Source of the DNA: Mesorhizobium escarrei
Lineage (GTDB): Bacteria > Pseudomonadota > Alphaproteobacteria > Rhizobiales > Rhizobiaceae
Assembly (NCBI RefSeq): GCF_935825525.1
Contig: NZ_CAKXZT010000035.1
Span: forward strand, 1 to 64,000
Length of the DNA: 64,000 nucleotides
Direction of reading: 5' to 3'
Shown: positions 1 to 15,474 of the stretch, one piece after another
Layout: each line of letters begins with the position of its first letter
Position numbering within the stretch: position 1 is the stretch's first letter
Made by a program: the position numbers and the translations under genes
Notes under the pieces: model-generated
Databases searched by the model: none
Told to the model about the DNA's origin: nothing
The model's input: the letters and a program-made list of their open reading frames with translations, nothing else

Positions 1-59
1 TTGATCGCGGTTCAAAAAACGCCCTATGCGCCATCTGCGCCAAACTTCGGCTCCCGTGC

Positions 60-205
60 AAAGCCCTCACAAGGGGGGAGAAAGGCCGTCATTGCGGCTT
101 TCGCCAATGTCCAACGTTAGTGAATAGGCGCCGTCAGCGAAGCTGCCAATCTCCCCCCAAGTGGGGGAGATGTCCGGCAGGACAGAGGGGGGCGCCAAGG
201 ATCAC
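60..205. repeat. Mesorhizobium-type intergenic palindromic repeat
   Basis: A purine-rich arm near 70-82 is mirrored by a pyrimidine-rich arm near 151-160, and the element ends in a G-rich tail (176-194). The tail recurs exactly, in opposite orientation, at 9502-9520. From memory this kind of element is abundant between genes in Mesorhizobium. No open reading frame in bases 1-308 looks real. Confidence 0.6.
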
Positions 206-262
206 TACAGATCAGCATTAGGCTCTGCGCCGCGCCGCTTCGCGCCCTTGGCAACCCATGCG

Positions 263-286
263 AAACGGGGCCTAGCGGCCCCGTTT
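263..286 (-). terminator. hairpin after the DUF6065 gene
   Basis: A perfect 10-bp stem (AAACGGGGCC at 263-272 with GGCCCCGTTT at 277-286) and a 4-base loop lie 22 bases past the stop of the minus-strand gene. There is only a short T run, so this is a probable rather than classic Rho-independent terminator. Confidence 0.55.
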
Positions 287-308
287 GGCACTCTTCTACG
301 GTAAAAAA

Positions 309-1031
309 CTAGCGGGCCGCGCGGGCCCATTTGCGATACCAGCCTTCGCTGGCAATGGTGTTGCGGTAGACCGTTTCGCGCTCCGTCGCCTCGGCTCCGG
401 TTTCCGCCTGGATCTCGGCCTTGAGCGCCGCATCTTCGCGGCGAAACGGTATGACCTGGACGAGCGGCGTTCCCTTTTCGATGACGTAGAGGCCATCCGG
501 CGCCGTCGCAAAGAACGGAAAATGGATGTGGGCTGCATAGGTGTCGGTATCAACGATGCCGGCGACGCATTCGAAAGGCTGAGCCGGCCGATTGAGCGGC
601 GGCAGGAACAAACAACTCCAGCCCGGCGGGGTACGAATCGACCAGTAATTGTGAAACTTGCATGGCGGTGCCGGTTCCTTTGGATTGCCGGCGACCTGGT
701 GGGCGCCATGATTGCTGACCATAACCCTGTCGAACTCCCAGCCGGCATCGACGGCGCTGCCGCCATCCTTGATCTCGAGGCGGACGGTCGCCGCGAGCGG
801 CAGGATCCAGCCGGTTGTCATCGCGTCGAGAAACGGCATGCAGCGCTTGACGGTCAGGCCATTGTTGGTGGCCGACGCTTGCTGCTGATCGACCGCCGGC
901 AATTTGCGGAACCAATCCGGCAGTACCGTCTTGGCCGCCACAGGCGGCGCGATGACGCCATGATCTTCCGGCCGACAGGCAAACCGGATCGAGCGAGAGG
1001 TCTTCTGAGAAGTCTGGGAAAAATGAAACAT
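309..1031 (-). CDS. DUF6065-like protein
   Basis: About 240 residues. The start at 1031 is chosen because GGAGG sits about 6 bases upstream; an open frame continues further upstream but is Arg/Ala-rich and unlike protein. The body has no signal peptide and no membrane segment. It is rich in aromatic residues and prolines, with conserved-looking stretches such as NYWSIRTPPGW and CKFHNYW and a C-terminal RKWAR tail. I recognise it as resembling DUF6065, a family without an assigned function that I recall being found near oxygenase-type or natural-product genes. It is preceded on the same strand by a GNAT gene and followed by a strong hairpin. No catalytic motif is clear, so no function is assigned. 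Confidence 0.7.
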   Translation of the reverse strand: MFHFSQTSQKTSRSIRFACRPEDHGVIAPPVAAKTVLPDWFRKLPAVDQQQASATNNGLTVKRCMPFLDAMTTGWILPLAATVRLEIKDGGSAVDAGWEFDRVMVSNHGAHQVAGNPKEPAPPCKFHNYWSIRTPPGWSCLFLPPLNRPAQPFECVAGIVDTDTYAAHIHFPFFATAPDGLYVIEKGTPLVQVIPFRREDAALKAEIQAETGAEATERETVYRNTIASEGWYRKWARAAR

Positions 1032-1174
1032 CGATGGCCTCCATGGAAAAATCCGAGGGAGGAACGGGCCGCAGCCGGATTTATTCCCGGGTGGACGTCG
1101 ACCGTCTGATGATGCAGGCCGACCACGATAGTTTGGCCGCCGCAGAGCGACAGCGGCGCGCACAGCAGCGTTGG

Positions 1175-1750
1175 CTAAAGCACCAATCGCATCAGCGGCC
1201 GGCCCGCCTTGCGCTCGACCAGCCTCTCGAAGCCGGCTTTCTCGAAGACCCGCGACGAGCCGACGAACAGCCCGATCGAACGCGAATCTTTCGACAGGTC
1301 GATCGGACATGCCTCGACCAGCCGCGCGCCATTCTGGCGAGCAAATTCGATGCCGCCTTCGACCAGCCGGTGCGTTATCCCTCTGCCGCGCGCCTTGACG
1401 CGTATGAAGAAGCAGGAGATCGCCCAGACGCACGGATCGATGGCGTCGGCGGGATCGACTGGCGCCGACCCCCTGCCCTTGTTGTTCCATTCGGGCACGT
1501 CGGCACGCGGGCCGATCTGCATCCAGCCGACCGCCTTGCCATCCTCGAACGCCAGCAGGCCCGGTGGCGGCCCGGCCTCGATCCGCGCCTTGATGTGGTC
1601 CTTGTTGCGCTCCCGGTTGCTGGCGCGGCGCGCTGCCGGCGACAGCCGGAAATGTGTGCACCAGCAGCCGTAGCAGGCGCCCTGTTTACCGAAAAGATCT
1701 TCAAAATCCGCCCAAAGCTCGGGCACCACCGGCGCTACGGTCTTATTCAT
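1175..1750 (-). CDS. GNAT-family N-acetyltransferase
   Basis: 191 residues. The C-terminal half has the GNAT signature: a strand ending in WAISCFFIRVKARGRGI, in which RGRG corresponds to the acetyl-CoA pyrophosphate loop (R/Q-x-x-G-x-G/A), then a helix (LVEGGIEFARQNGA) and a late VFEKAGFERL segment typical of the family. The N-terminus carries a Cys/Trp cluster (CYGCWC) seen in a GNAT subgroup I associate with small-molecule acetylation. It is divergent from dinB, with about 65 bases between the starts, so the promoters probably share that gap. The substrate cannot be inferred. Confidence 0.85.
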   Translation of the reverse strand: MNKTVAPVVPELWADFEDLFGKQGACYGCWCTHFRLSPAARRASNRERNKDHIKARIEAGPPPGLLAFEDGKAVGWMQIGPRADVPEWNNKGRGSAPVDPADAIDPCVWAISCFFIRVKARGRGITHRLVEGGIEFARQNGARLVEACPIDLSKDSRSIGLFVGSSRVFEKAGFERLVERKAGRPLMRLVL

Positions 1751-1815
1751 GAACTCTCTCGGCCCGCCGCTTGTCGTGGCGTCCGTCCTGACGTACCATT
1801 GCTTTTGTTCTCTTT

Positions 1816-3144
1816 ATGTTCGCAGCGATGGCGGTTCCTGTCAACAATCCCGATCACGGTTTTTGCCGCGACTGCCTGACCTTTCAGCGCGTCACGGCAC
1901 GGCGCTGCGAACGCTGCGGCAGCCCACGGCTTGCCCGCCATCCGGAGCTCTACCGGCTGCATCTTGCCCATATCGACTGCGACGCGTTTTACGCGGCGGT
2001 CGAAAAGCGCGACAACCCGACGCTGAAAGACCAGCCGTTGATCATCGGCGGCGGCAAACGCGGCGTTGTCTCCACCGCTTGCTACATCGCCCGCATCCAC
2101 GGGGTGCGCTCGGCGATGCCGATGTTCAAGGCGCTCGAAGCCTGTCCGGAGGCGGTCGTTATCCCGCCTAACATGGAAAAATATGCGCGCGTCGGCCGCG
2201 AGGTGCGGGCCATGATGCAGGCGCTGACGCCGCTGGTCGAGCCGATCTCCATCGACGAAGCGTTTCTGGACCTTGCCGGCACCGAGCGCCTGCATGGCTT
2301 GCCGCCGGCGGTGGTGCTGGCGCGCTTTGCGTTGGGTGTGGAGAAAGAGATCGGCATCACCGTTTCATCAGGCCTTTCCTACTGCAAGTTCCTGGCCAAG
2401 GTGGCGTCGGACTTTCGCAAGCCGCGCGGCTATTCGGTGATTGGCGAGGCCGAGGCGACCGGCTTTCTGGCCGAGCAACCGGTGACGCTGATCTGGGGGG
2501 TGGGAAAAGCCTTCGCCGCCACGCTTGAGCGGGACGGCATCCGCACCATCGGCCAGTTGCAGCGCATGGAGCGTGGCGACCTGATGCGCCGCTACGGCGT
2601 GATGGGCGACCGGCTCTACCATCTTTCACGCGGCGAGGACGACCGCCGCGTCCACCCCGACCAGGATGCGAAAAGCGTCTCGGCAGAGACCACTTTCGAC
2701 ACCGACATCGCCTCCCTCGATGAACTGGTTTCGGTGCTGAGAGCGCTATCGGAAAAAGTCTCGGGGCGGCTTAAGAAATCCGGCATTGCCGGGCGCACCG
2801 TCGTGCTGAAGCTGAAGACGCAGGATTTCAAGATCCGCACGCGCAACCGCCAACTCGGCGACCCGACCCGGCTGGCCGACCGCATTTTCTCGACCGGGCT
2901 CGAGCTGCTGCGCAAGGAAGCGGACGGCACCAGATACCGGCTGCTCGGCATCGGCGTCAGCGACCTTTCGGATGACGAAAAGGCCGATCCGCCTGACCTC
3001 GTCGATAGCCAGTCCCGCAAGCGCGCCCTGGCCGAAGGCGCCATCGACACTCTGCGCGACAAGTTCGGCCGCAAGGCGGTGGAGACCGGCTACACCTTCG
3101 GCAAGGGCCGCGACGCCCATCCGCCCGAGCCGATCGAGGACTAG
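1816..3144 (+). CDS. dinB: DNA polymerase IV (Y family)
   Basis: 442 residues, longer than E. coli DinB (about 350). A translesion polymerase that extends past damaged template bases without proofreading. Catalytic acidic residues are visible in [12 protein letters not shown] and in [11 protein letters not shown]. The thumb and helix-hairpin-helix follow ([23 protein letters not shown]), then the little finger, and the C-terminus is extended and charged. The first 35 residues hold a CxxC...CxxC pair (C17, C20, C31, C34), consistent with a zinc ribbon added before the palm. ATG at 1816 is used; an ATG at 1828 is an equally possible start. A mosaic repeat-like tail follows the stop near 3150-3230. 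Confidence 0.95.
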   Translation: MFAAMAVPVNNPDHGFCRDCLTFQRVTARRCERCGSPRLARHPELYRLHLAHIDCDAFYAAVEKRDNPTLKDQPLIIGGGKRGVVSTACYIARIHGVRSAMPMFKALEACPEAVVIPPNMEKYARVGREVRAMMQALTPLVEPISIDEAFLDLAGTERLHGLPPAVVLARFALGVEKEIGITVSSGLSYCKFLAKVASDFRKPRGYSVIGEAEATGFLAEQPVTLIWGVGKAFAATLERDGIRTIGQLQRMERGDLMRRYGVMGDRLYHLSRGEDDRRVHPDQDAKSVSAETTFDTDIASLDELVSVLRALSEKVSGRLKKSGIAGRTVVLKLKTQDFKIRTRNRQLGDPTRLADRIFSTGLELLRKEADGTRYRLLGIGVSDLSDDEKADPPDLVDSQSRKRALAEGAIDTLRDKFGRKAVETGYTFGKGRDAHPPEPIED

Positions 3145-3233
3145 TGTCCCCGAACCGACGGTCCGCGCAGGCGAAAAAGCGGATCCAGTTTTCGGAAAGA
3201 TCACGCTCAAACAAGAAGGTAAAGCGGGCCGCT

Positions 3234-3740
3234 TCAGGTGCGTCGCAAATCGATCCGGCTGGTCACCACCCGCTCGCCGGTTTTCGGGTCGACGTCGATA
3301 ACGGTCAGCCGCATGCCGTCCTCGCCGTTCTTCTCGACGGTCATTTGCGCGGTGCGATCGCCGTTGACCTCCCTCGCCCAGCGGATGCCGAGATTGATCG
3401 CATTGCCCGAGCGCTTGCCGCTAAGCTGCGCCGGCCCGGTGCGGGATCCGACATAGGTGCCGGTGTACTTCGTCCCGCTGGACTTCAGATCAGCACTGAT
3501 GGCACGCGTCACCACGACGAGACCGCGGCAGGTGCCGTCCAGCGAAAGCGAGCTCGATGTCGCGTCGGAATTGAAGCGGCAGGAGACGTTCATCGTCGGC
3601 GCCTCGGTGGTTACCTTGACGGTGCCCTTGCCTGCAAATTTCCCCTCGAACGAGCGGAGAAATTCGGCCTCGTCGGCATGAGCCGCGCCGGCCGCCGCCG
3701 CCAGGCAGCCGGCAAGTGCAAATCGTAAGAATGATTTCAT
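3234..3740 (-). CDS. secreted hypothetical protein
   Basis: About 168 residues, starting at ATG 3740 with AAGGAG upstream; the frame extends further but without protein character. Residues 1-24 form a signal peptide (MKSFLRF, then an Ala/Leu-rich core ending AHADE), so the mature protein is periplasmic. The rest looks beta-rich, with many Thr, Ser and Gly. It includes CRFNSDATSSSLSLDGTCRG, whose two cysteines could form a disulfide. I do not recognise a named family. It lies alone, convergent with dinB and divergent from the EamA transporter gene. Confidence 0.75.
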   Translation of the reverse strand: MKSFLRFALAGCLAAAAGAAHADEAEFLRSFEGKFAGKGTVKVTTEAPTMNVSCRFNSDATSSSLSLDGTCRGLVVVTRAISADLKSSGTKYTGTYVGSRTGPAQLSGKRSGNAINLGIRWAREVNGDRTAQMTVEKNGEDGMRLTVIDVDPKTGERVVTSRIDLRRT

Positions 3741-3893
3741 GAGATTTCTCCTTCGTTGATATCGGAACGACGATATTTCCAACGAACTGGCTGTTGGACC
3801 AACGCTCGCCGTGACGGCAGGTTCCGCCCTCAGCATGATCGTTTTGCGACGTGCCGCTTCTGGCCCAGCCGAATGCCTTGACTAGCGGTTGCG

Positions 3894-4805
3894 GTGAAAG
3901 ACCTGGCTTGCGACATAGCGCGCATGGCACCCTCGCCCTCGATCCCCAAGGCCGCGTTCTGGATGGCGTTGTCGATCGCATCGTTTCTGACGATGTCGGT
4001 CGCCGGCCGCGCCACGACCGCCGAGCTCCACGTATTCCAGGTGCTGGAGCTGCGCTCGGTGATCGGCCTCTTCATCCTCCTGCCGCTGGTGAAGATGTCA
4101 GGCGGTTTTGCGGCTATGCGAAGCAAACGCCCCTTGGCCCATATCGCCCGCAACGTCGTCCATTTTGTCGGCCAGGCGGCATGGCTCTACGCCTTGACAT
4201 TGATCCCGCTGGCCGTGCTGATCTCCATCGAATTCACGACGCCGATCTGGACGGCCATTCTGGCGGTCGGCTTTCTTGGTGAAAGGCTAAGCTGGCCAAG
4301 ACTGGCGGCGATCGTGCTCGGGCTGATCGGCGTGCTGATCATCGTCCGTCCGGGCGTCGGCTCCGTCGATCCGGGACATGTTGTCGTGCTGGGTGCCGCG
4401 GCCTGCTTTGGTATATCCGTGGTCCTGGTCAAATCGCTGACTCGGACGGACAGCGTCGTGTGCATCATCTTCTGGATGCTGGTCATCCAGTCGGTGCTCG
4501 GGCTGATCCCGGCGCTCTACGAATGGCGCAACCCGCCGCTCGAACTGTGGCCGTGGATCCTGCTGATCGCCTTCACCGGAATGTCGTCGCATTTCTGCAT
4601 GGCGCGCGCACTCGCCTATGCCGACGCCACCGTCATCTCGCCGATGGACTTTTTGCGCGTGCCGCTGTCGGCGCTTATCGGCTGGCTGCTGTATCAGGAG
4701 CAGATCGACGCTTTCACCGCCGGCGGCGCCTTGCTGATCCTGCTGGGCAATCTGCTCAATCTGCAGAAAAAAGCGACCAAACCTCCGGAAGTGGCAGCGT
4801 CTTAG
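3894..4805 (+). CDS. EamA/DMT-family transporter
   Basis: 303 residues with about ten hydrophobic segments arranged as two EamA repeats, the drug/metabolite transporter fold of inner-membrane exporters for amino acids or other small metabolites. Typical features are the glycine-rich helix IVLGLIGVLIIVRPG at the end of the first repeat and PLSALIGWLLYQEQID in the last. The GTG at 3894 gives the longest frame; an ATG at 3924 is a plausible alternative, and neither has a clear ribosome binding site. The substrate is unknown. Confidence 0.9.
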   Translation: MKDLACDIARMAPSPSIPKAAFWMALSIASFLTMSVAGRATTAELHVFQVLELRSVIGLFILLPLVKMSGGFAAMRSKRPLAHIARNVVHFVGQAAWLYALTLIPLAVLISIEFTTPIWTAILAVGFLGERLSWPRLAAIVLGLIGVLIIVRPGVGSVDPGHVVVLGAAACFGISVVLVKSLTRTDSVVCIIFWMLVIQSVLGLIPALYEWRNPPLELWPWILLIAFTGMSSHFCMARALAYADATVISPMDFLRVPLSALIGWLLYQEQIDAFTAGGALLILLGNLLNLQKKATKPPEVAAS

Positions 4806-4861
4806 CATTTTGCAGCCAAAAATCTTCCTTTGGCGTCCGACAAAATGCGTTAAAGCAAAGA

Positions 4862-4900
4862 GCTAGAGCGGGGTTTTGGTTTTACAAACCGCGCTCTAGC
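4862..4900. terminator. bidirectional hairpin terminator
   Basis: GCTAGAGCGGGGTTT pairs with AAACCGCGCTCTAGC across a T-rich 9-base loop, between two convergent genes (transporter stop 4805, channel stop 4910). The position suggests termination in both directions. The sequence also resembles a dispersed Rhizobiales repeat. Confidence 0.65.
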
Positions 4901-4909
4901 CTGGCAATT

Positions 4910-5761
4910 TCAGTTGCCTTCATCGGGAATGTTGAGGAGATGCCCGCAGGCCTTGCAGTGGACGGCGTCGGCTTCATGCCGCTGAAGCCCGCATTGCGGG
5001 CACGGGAAGAAGACCTTGTTGGGACGGAAGAGCGCCTGCGCCAGCCTGACGAACAGCGATATGCCGATGATCATGGTGACGATCGCGGTGAGCTTGCCGG
5101 CGATCCCCGGCAGGACGATGTCGCCGAAGCCGGTCGTGGTCACCGTGGCGACGGTGAAATACAGCGCATCGACATAGCCTTCGAGACCGGCCCCGGTGCG
5201 GAAGAAGAAGGTGTAGACGAAACCGGTGACGACAAACAGGAATGTCAGGAGATTGATGACTGCGTGGCTGGCCTCGCGCCATTTTTTGAGGCCGCGCATC
5301 TCGAAAAACCGCCACAGCGCGCCGCTGCGCGACAGCGACCACAGCCGCAATATGCGCAGAAAACCCAGATTGGCCAGCGCTGAAGGCATCAGCAGCGTCA
5401 GCAGGATGAAGGCGTCGACCCACGATGCCGGCTGTTTCATCAGCCGCAGCATGTCGTTGGAAGCAAGCAGCCGCGCAATCATGTCGGCTGCGACAAGGGC
5501 TGCGACAGAATAATCGAGCCAGAGGAACGAAGGCGATTCCTGGATCACCGGTGTGGCGATGAAGAATGCAATGATGGCAAGGTCTATGATAACAGCCGCC
5601 AGCTGAAACCGGAAAGCCGCGGGCGTGCGCCCGTGATAAAGCTTTCGCAATTGGTCGCGCAGCCGTGCCAGGGCTGAAAACTCCGACCCGTCCTTGTCTG
5701 CAGGCTTCATGACCATTGCGATAGCCTTCGCCACGGCGGCCGTCCAGTGGTGCAGCGCCAT
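4910..5761 (-). CDS. voltage-gated-like potassium channel with C-terminal zinc ribbon
   Basis: 283 residues. Hydrophobic segments at about 52-75, 82-100, 112-135 and 166-188 precede a pore loop with the selectivity filter TTTGFGD (208-214) and a last membrane helix (222-245). The segment around 134-152 (LRILRLWSLSRSGALWR) carries spaced arginines R136, R139, R145 and R151 like a voltage-sensor S4. After the pore comes a cytoplasmic tail with CPQC (254-257) and CKAC (269-272), a zinc-ribbon pattern unusual for such a channel. The gene starts 33 bases after the dnaE stop on the same strand, with no obvious ribosome binding site, so it may be co-transcribed. Ion selectivity is inferred from the filter only. 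Confidence 0.88.
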   Translation of the reverse strand: MALHHWTAAVAKAIAMVMKPADKDGSEFSALARLRDQLRKLYHGRTPAAFRFQLAAVIIDLAIIAFFIATPVIQESPSFLWLDYSVAALVAADMIARLLASNDMLRLMKQPASWVDAFILLTLLMPSALANLGFLRILRLWSLSRSGALWRFFEMRGLKKWREASHAVINLLTFLFVVTGFVYTFFFRTGAGLEGYVDALYFTVATVTTTGFGDIVLPGIAGKLTAIVTMIIGISLFVRLAQALFRPNKVFFPCPQCGLQRHEADAVHCKACGHLLNIPDEGN

Positions 5762-5794
5762 GCTTGGGCGTTGCGGCTGCCGCGGGTTCTGGCC

Positions 5795-9322
<3,528 letters not shown>

Positions 9323-9501
9323 GGTTTTTTTAGCGCCGTTTGAAAGGACTGAGTCGATGAAGTTGTATTGTCCGGCACCGGACGATGCGAGTCCAGCGGT
9401 AGTGAGGCACAAAGCAAGAACATATGTGCTGTGCCACAGAAAAAGCGAATTCCTGCCCACCCGAGCTCGTGCCCAACCAATTGTCAGGTCGCGTTCCTTC
9501 G

Positions 9502-9520
9502 CGCCCCCCTCTGTCCTGCC
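9502..9520. repeat. relic of the intergenic repeat seen at 60-205
   Basis: These 19 bases are the exact reverse complement of 176-194. The stretch lies in the 231-base gap between pccA and dnaE, where I see no gene. It looks like a truncated copy of the dispersed element. Confidence 0.5.
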
Positions 9521-9553
9521 AACCTTGGAAGAGTGTCAAGGCGGGTTTCAGCC

Positions 9554-11566
<2,013 letters not shown>

Positions 11567-11765
11567 GCGGGTTTTGTTCCCCTCGGCTACCTTTCTTTTA
11601 TGAGCTTGGCCCGGCCGGTCAAGGCACGTAGGCGCATATCCGGGCACAAGTCGCCAGGTGACGACCAAACCCGGCTATGAACTGTCAATTCGTCCCATAG
11701 TCCATAACCTGCAGATACGCTAAAGCTCGCCTCGATTGCCAATTTGGCTTGAGAGGAGAGCCCCG

Positions 11766-12893
<1,128 letters not shown>

Positions 12894-12977
12894 CAACCAC
12901 CCGCGAAGAGCAAGGCAATCGCTTCAAGTTTGCGCTGCCCCTCATTGCCGTGTCCAGGTGATTAGATGGCCGGGCAT

Positions 12978-13099
12978 TTCTCCCCGTATAGTGACGGGGA
13001 GAAAGACGCCTTCGCAATGGGATTTCGCCAATCTCCAGCGTTGCAGAAAGTGAGCCGAGGTTGCAGCAGCCCCTTCGCCCCGTCACTATACGGGGAGAA
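12978..13099. repeat. intergenic inverted repeat element
   Basis: A 26-base arm (12978-13003), itself nearly palindromic around CCCCGTATAGTGACGGGG, recurs inverted at 13074-13099. A flanking G-rich end (to about 13128) resembles the tail of the element at 60-205. The 309-base gap between adhC and the next gene contains this and no gene I can support. Confidence 0.65.
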
Positions 13100-13202
13100 G
13101 GTGCCGGCAGGCGGATGAGGGGCAGCGCCGACTTTTGACCGCTCGAATATCATCGACAGAGCCAGGCGAAATCGCCCGGCTTCATACGCATTGGAACCAA
13201 GC

Positions 13203-13670
13203 ATGCCCGCACCCGCCATTTACGTCGATGCCGATGCCTGTCCGGTGAAGGCCGAGGTCGAGAAGGTCGCCGAGCGCCATGGCGTCGTCGTTACCTTTGT
13301 CTCCAATGGTGGCCTGCGCCCGTCGCGCGATCCGATGATCCGCAACGTCGTCGTGTCCAAAGGCGCCGACGCGGCGGACGACTGGATCGTCGACAATGCC
13401 AGGCCCAACGACATCGTTGTGACATCAGACATCCCGCTTGCCGCCCGCACAGTGGCGCTCGGCGCCCATGTGCTAGGGCCGACCGGACGCCCGTTCACGC
13501 CGGAAACGATCGGCATGGCGGTGGCGATGCGCGACCTCAAGCAGCACCTGCGCGAGACCGGCGAAAGCAAGGGCTACAATGCCAGTTTCGCGCCGCAGGA
13601 CCGCTCGCGGTTTCTCGGCGAGCTCGACCGCATCCTGCGGCGTGCACTGAAATCCGCCGCGCCGGGCTAG
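13203..13670 (+). CDS. YaiI/YqxD family protein (UPF0178, DUF188)
   Basis: 155 residues from ATG 13203. The start IYVDADACPVK and the later VVTSDIPLAARTV are signatures of the UPF0178 family, a small PIN-like or NYN-like fold with conserved aspartates that suggest metal-dependent nuclease activity. That activity is inferred from fold membership, not shown. The late FAPQDRSRFLGELDRIL segment is also typical. It stands alone between a repeat element and a membrane protein gene. Confidence 0.9.
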   Translation: MPAPAIYVDADACPVKAEVEKVAERHGVVVTFVSNGGLRPSRDPMIRNVVVSKGADAADDWIVDNARPNDIVVTSDIPLAARTVALGAHVLGPTGRPFTPETIGMAVAMRDLKQHLRETGESKGYNASFAPQDRSRFLGELDRILRRALKSAAPG

Positions 13671-13793
13671 CGCTTTCACCTCGGACCGAGGCCAGCGCAG
13701 CAAAGCCGGAATATCATCTGCACAATCAAAAGTGATACAATGTCCGAGTCTTAAAGGACGAGCGGCGGTGTAGAAGACGGACCGCATCAGGCC

Positions 13794-14477
13794 ATGACGA
13801 CCGAACTGCCCCTGAAGAAACCACTGCACCGCCACATGCAGTTCGCGGTGTCGGCCTGCATCGGTGTAGTGGCGCTGGCGATCGCGCTGGTGTTGCGCAC
13901 TCCGCTCGCCTTTTCGATCGGCGCCAATGCGTTTTTCGCCGCCTACACCGTCATCGTCGTCGCCCAGATGCCGCTGCTCACCGGCCGCTATCTGAGCAAG
14001 AACGCGCGGGCCACCGACCAGCCGGTGGTGGTCATCTTTGCGGTGACGCTGATTGTCGTCGCCGTCGCGATCATCTCGTTGTTCCAATTGATCAATCGCG
14101 AGGGCAGCGCGCATCGTGTCGAACTTACCTTTGCGCTGCTGTCGATCCCGCTCGGCTGGTTCACCATCCACTCCATGACAGCGCTGCACTACGCACATGT
14201 TTACTGGCTGAACGACGAAGAGACCGATCCCGGCAGCAAAGCGAAGCAGAAAAAGCCCGTCGGCGGCCTCTTGTTTCCCGGTAAGGAGCAGCCGGACGGC
14301 TGGGATTTCCTCTACTTCTCGGCCACCGTCGGCATGACCTCACAGACCTCCGATACGGCGGTCTCAACCACGCAAATGCGTCGCATCGTGCTTTTGCATT
14401 CGATCGTGTCGTTCTTTTTCAATACAGTGATCGTCGCCGCGGCGGTCAACCTCGCCGTTAGTTTCGGGAGCCAGTAG
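13794..14477 (+). CDS. DUF1345 membrane protein
   Basis: 227 residues with about five hydrophobic segments (22-40, 43-60, 74-97, 108-130, 200-222). It matches what I know of DUF1345: the phrase DGWDFLYFSATVGMTSQTSDTAVST before the last helix is characteristic and resembles a pore-loop-like segment. Inner-membrane, function unknown. The start ATG 13794 has no strong ribosome binding site. It may be transcribed with the cytochrome b gene downstream, 114 bases away. Confidence 0.82.
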   Translation: MTTELPLKKPLHRHMQFAVSACIGVVALAIALVLRTPLAFSIGANAFFAAYTVIVVAQMPLLTGRYLSKNARATDQPVVVIFAVTLIVVAVAIISLFQLINREGSAHRVELTFALLSIPLGWFTIHSMTALHYAHVYWLNDEETDPGSKAKQKKPVGGLLFPGKEQPDGWDFLYFSATVGMTSQTSDTAVSTTQMRRIVLLHSIVSFFFNTVIVAAAVNLAVSFGSQ

Positions 14478-14591
14478 TATCGGGCAGGCCGTAATAATTC
14501 CGTGATCGGATGAAACATCGCTTTGGCTGGCGACGTATTGGGAGGAGAACGATCGGAAAGGCCGACTGAACGGCCGGGAGGACGCGAAAAA

Positions 14592-15473
14592 ATGCAATCG
14601 GTTGCCAGGAGCCAATCAACCGTCGGGCCAGATACTGCCGCGCCGAAGGATGCGACGCTGATCTACCGGCAGTCGCGCTGGACGCGGTTGACGCACTGGC
14701 TCTGGGCCATCTCGCTGTTCTTCATGCTGCTTTCCGGCCTGCAGATCTTCAACGCCCGCCCCCAGCTCTATATCGGCAAGGAATCGGGATTCGCATATAA
14801 CAACACCATCTTCGCCATCGGCGCCGAGAACACCGCAAACGGCCCGCGCGGCTACACCGAAATCTTCGGCAAGCGCTTCGACACAACCGGTGTGCTCGGC
14901 TGGTCGGGGGCGGCGGGTCGGGAGACTTCCCGCGCCTTCCCATCCTGGGCGACGATCCCCTCCTATTACGACCTCGGCACCGCCCGCGTCGTCCATTTCT
15001 TCTTCGCCTGGATACTGACCACGACCCTGGTCGTCTGGCTGGTCGCCAGCCTGATCAACGGCCATCTGCGCCGCGATCTTGTCCCGCGCATCGACGATCT
15101 CCGGCGCTTGCCGCGAGACATCGTCGATCATGCCAGGCTCAAATTTCATCACACGCGCGAATACAACAAGCTGCAGAAGATGGCCTATGGCGGCGTGATG
15201 TTCGTGCTGCTGCCGCTGATGATCATCACCGGCCTTGCCATGTCGCCGAGCATGAATGCGGCGCTGCCGTTCCTCAACGATCTGCTTGGCGGCCGGCAGA
15301 CGGCGCGGACAATCCATTTCATCGTGATGCTGCTGCTCGTCGCCTTCTTCATCATCCATATGCTGATGATCTTCGCCGCCGGGCCGATCAACGAGCTGCG
15401 TTCCATCATCACCGGCTGGTACCGGACCGATCCGCCGGCGCATGGCGGCAAGACGCCGCAGAGGAGTGCGTGA
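14592..15473 (+). CDS. cytochrome b561/b6-type membrane subunit
   Basis: 293 residues; ATG 14592 follows GGGAGG. Membrane helices carry candidate haem histidines: LTHWLWAISLFFML (residues 40-60), ARVVHFFFAWILTT, a middle helix around YGGVMFVLLPLMIITG, and TIHFIVMLLLVAFFIIHML. This is the two-haem cytochrome b pattern used as a membrane anchor and electron carrier for periplasmic oxidoreductases. The stop at 15473 is one base from the start of the molybdopterin enzyme gene, so the two almost certainly form one complex and one operon. Confidence 0.88.
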   Translation: MQSVARSQSTVGPDTAAPKDATLIYRQSRWTRLTHWLWAISLFFMLLSGLQIFNARPQLYIGKESGFAYNNTIFAIGAENTANGPRGYTEIFGKRFDTTGVLGWSGAAGRETSRAFPSWATIPSYYDLGTARVVHFFFAWILTTTLVVWLVASLINGHLRRDLVPRIDDLRRLPRDIVDHARLKFHHTREYNKLQKMAYGGVMFVLLPLMIITGLAMSPSMNAALPFLNDLLGGRQTARTIHFIVMLLLVAFFIIHMLMIFAAGPINELRSIITGWYRTDPPAHGGKTPQRSA

Positions 15474-15474
15474 G

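Noticed and set aside
309..1661. A 450-residue version of the DUF6065 gene starting at 1661
   Set aside because: The first 210 residues are Arg/Ala/Gly-rich, overlap the GNAT gene on the same strand in another frame, and a good ribosome binding site exists at 1031.
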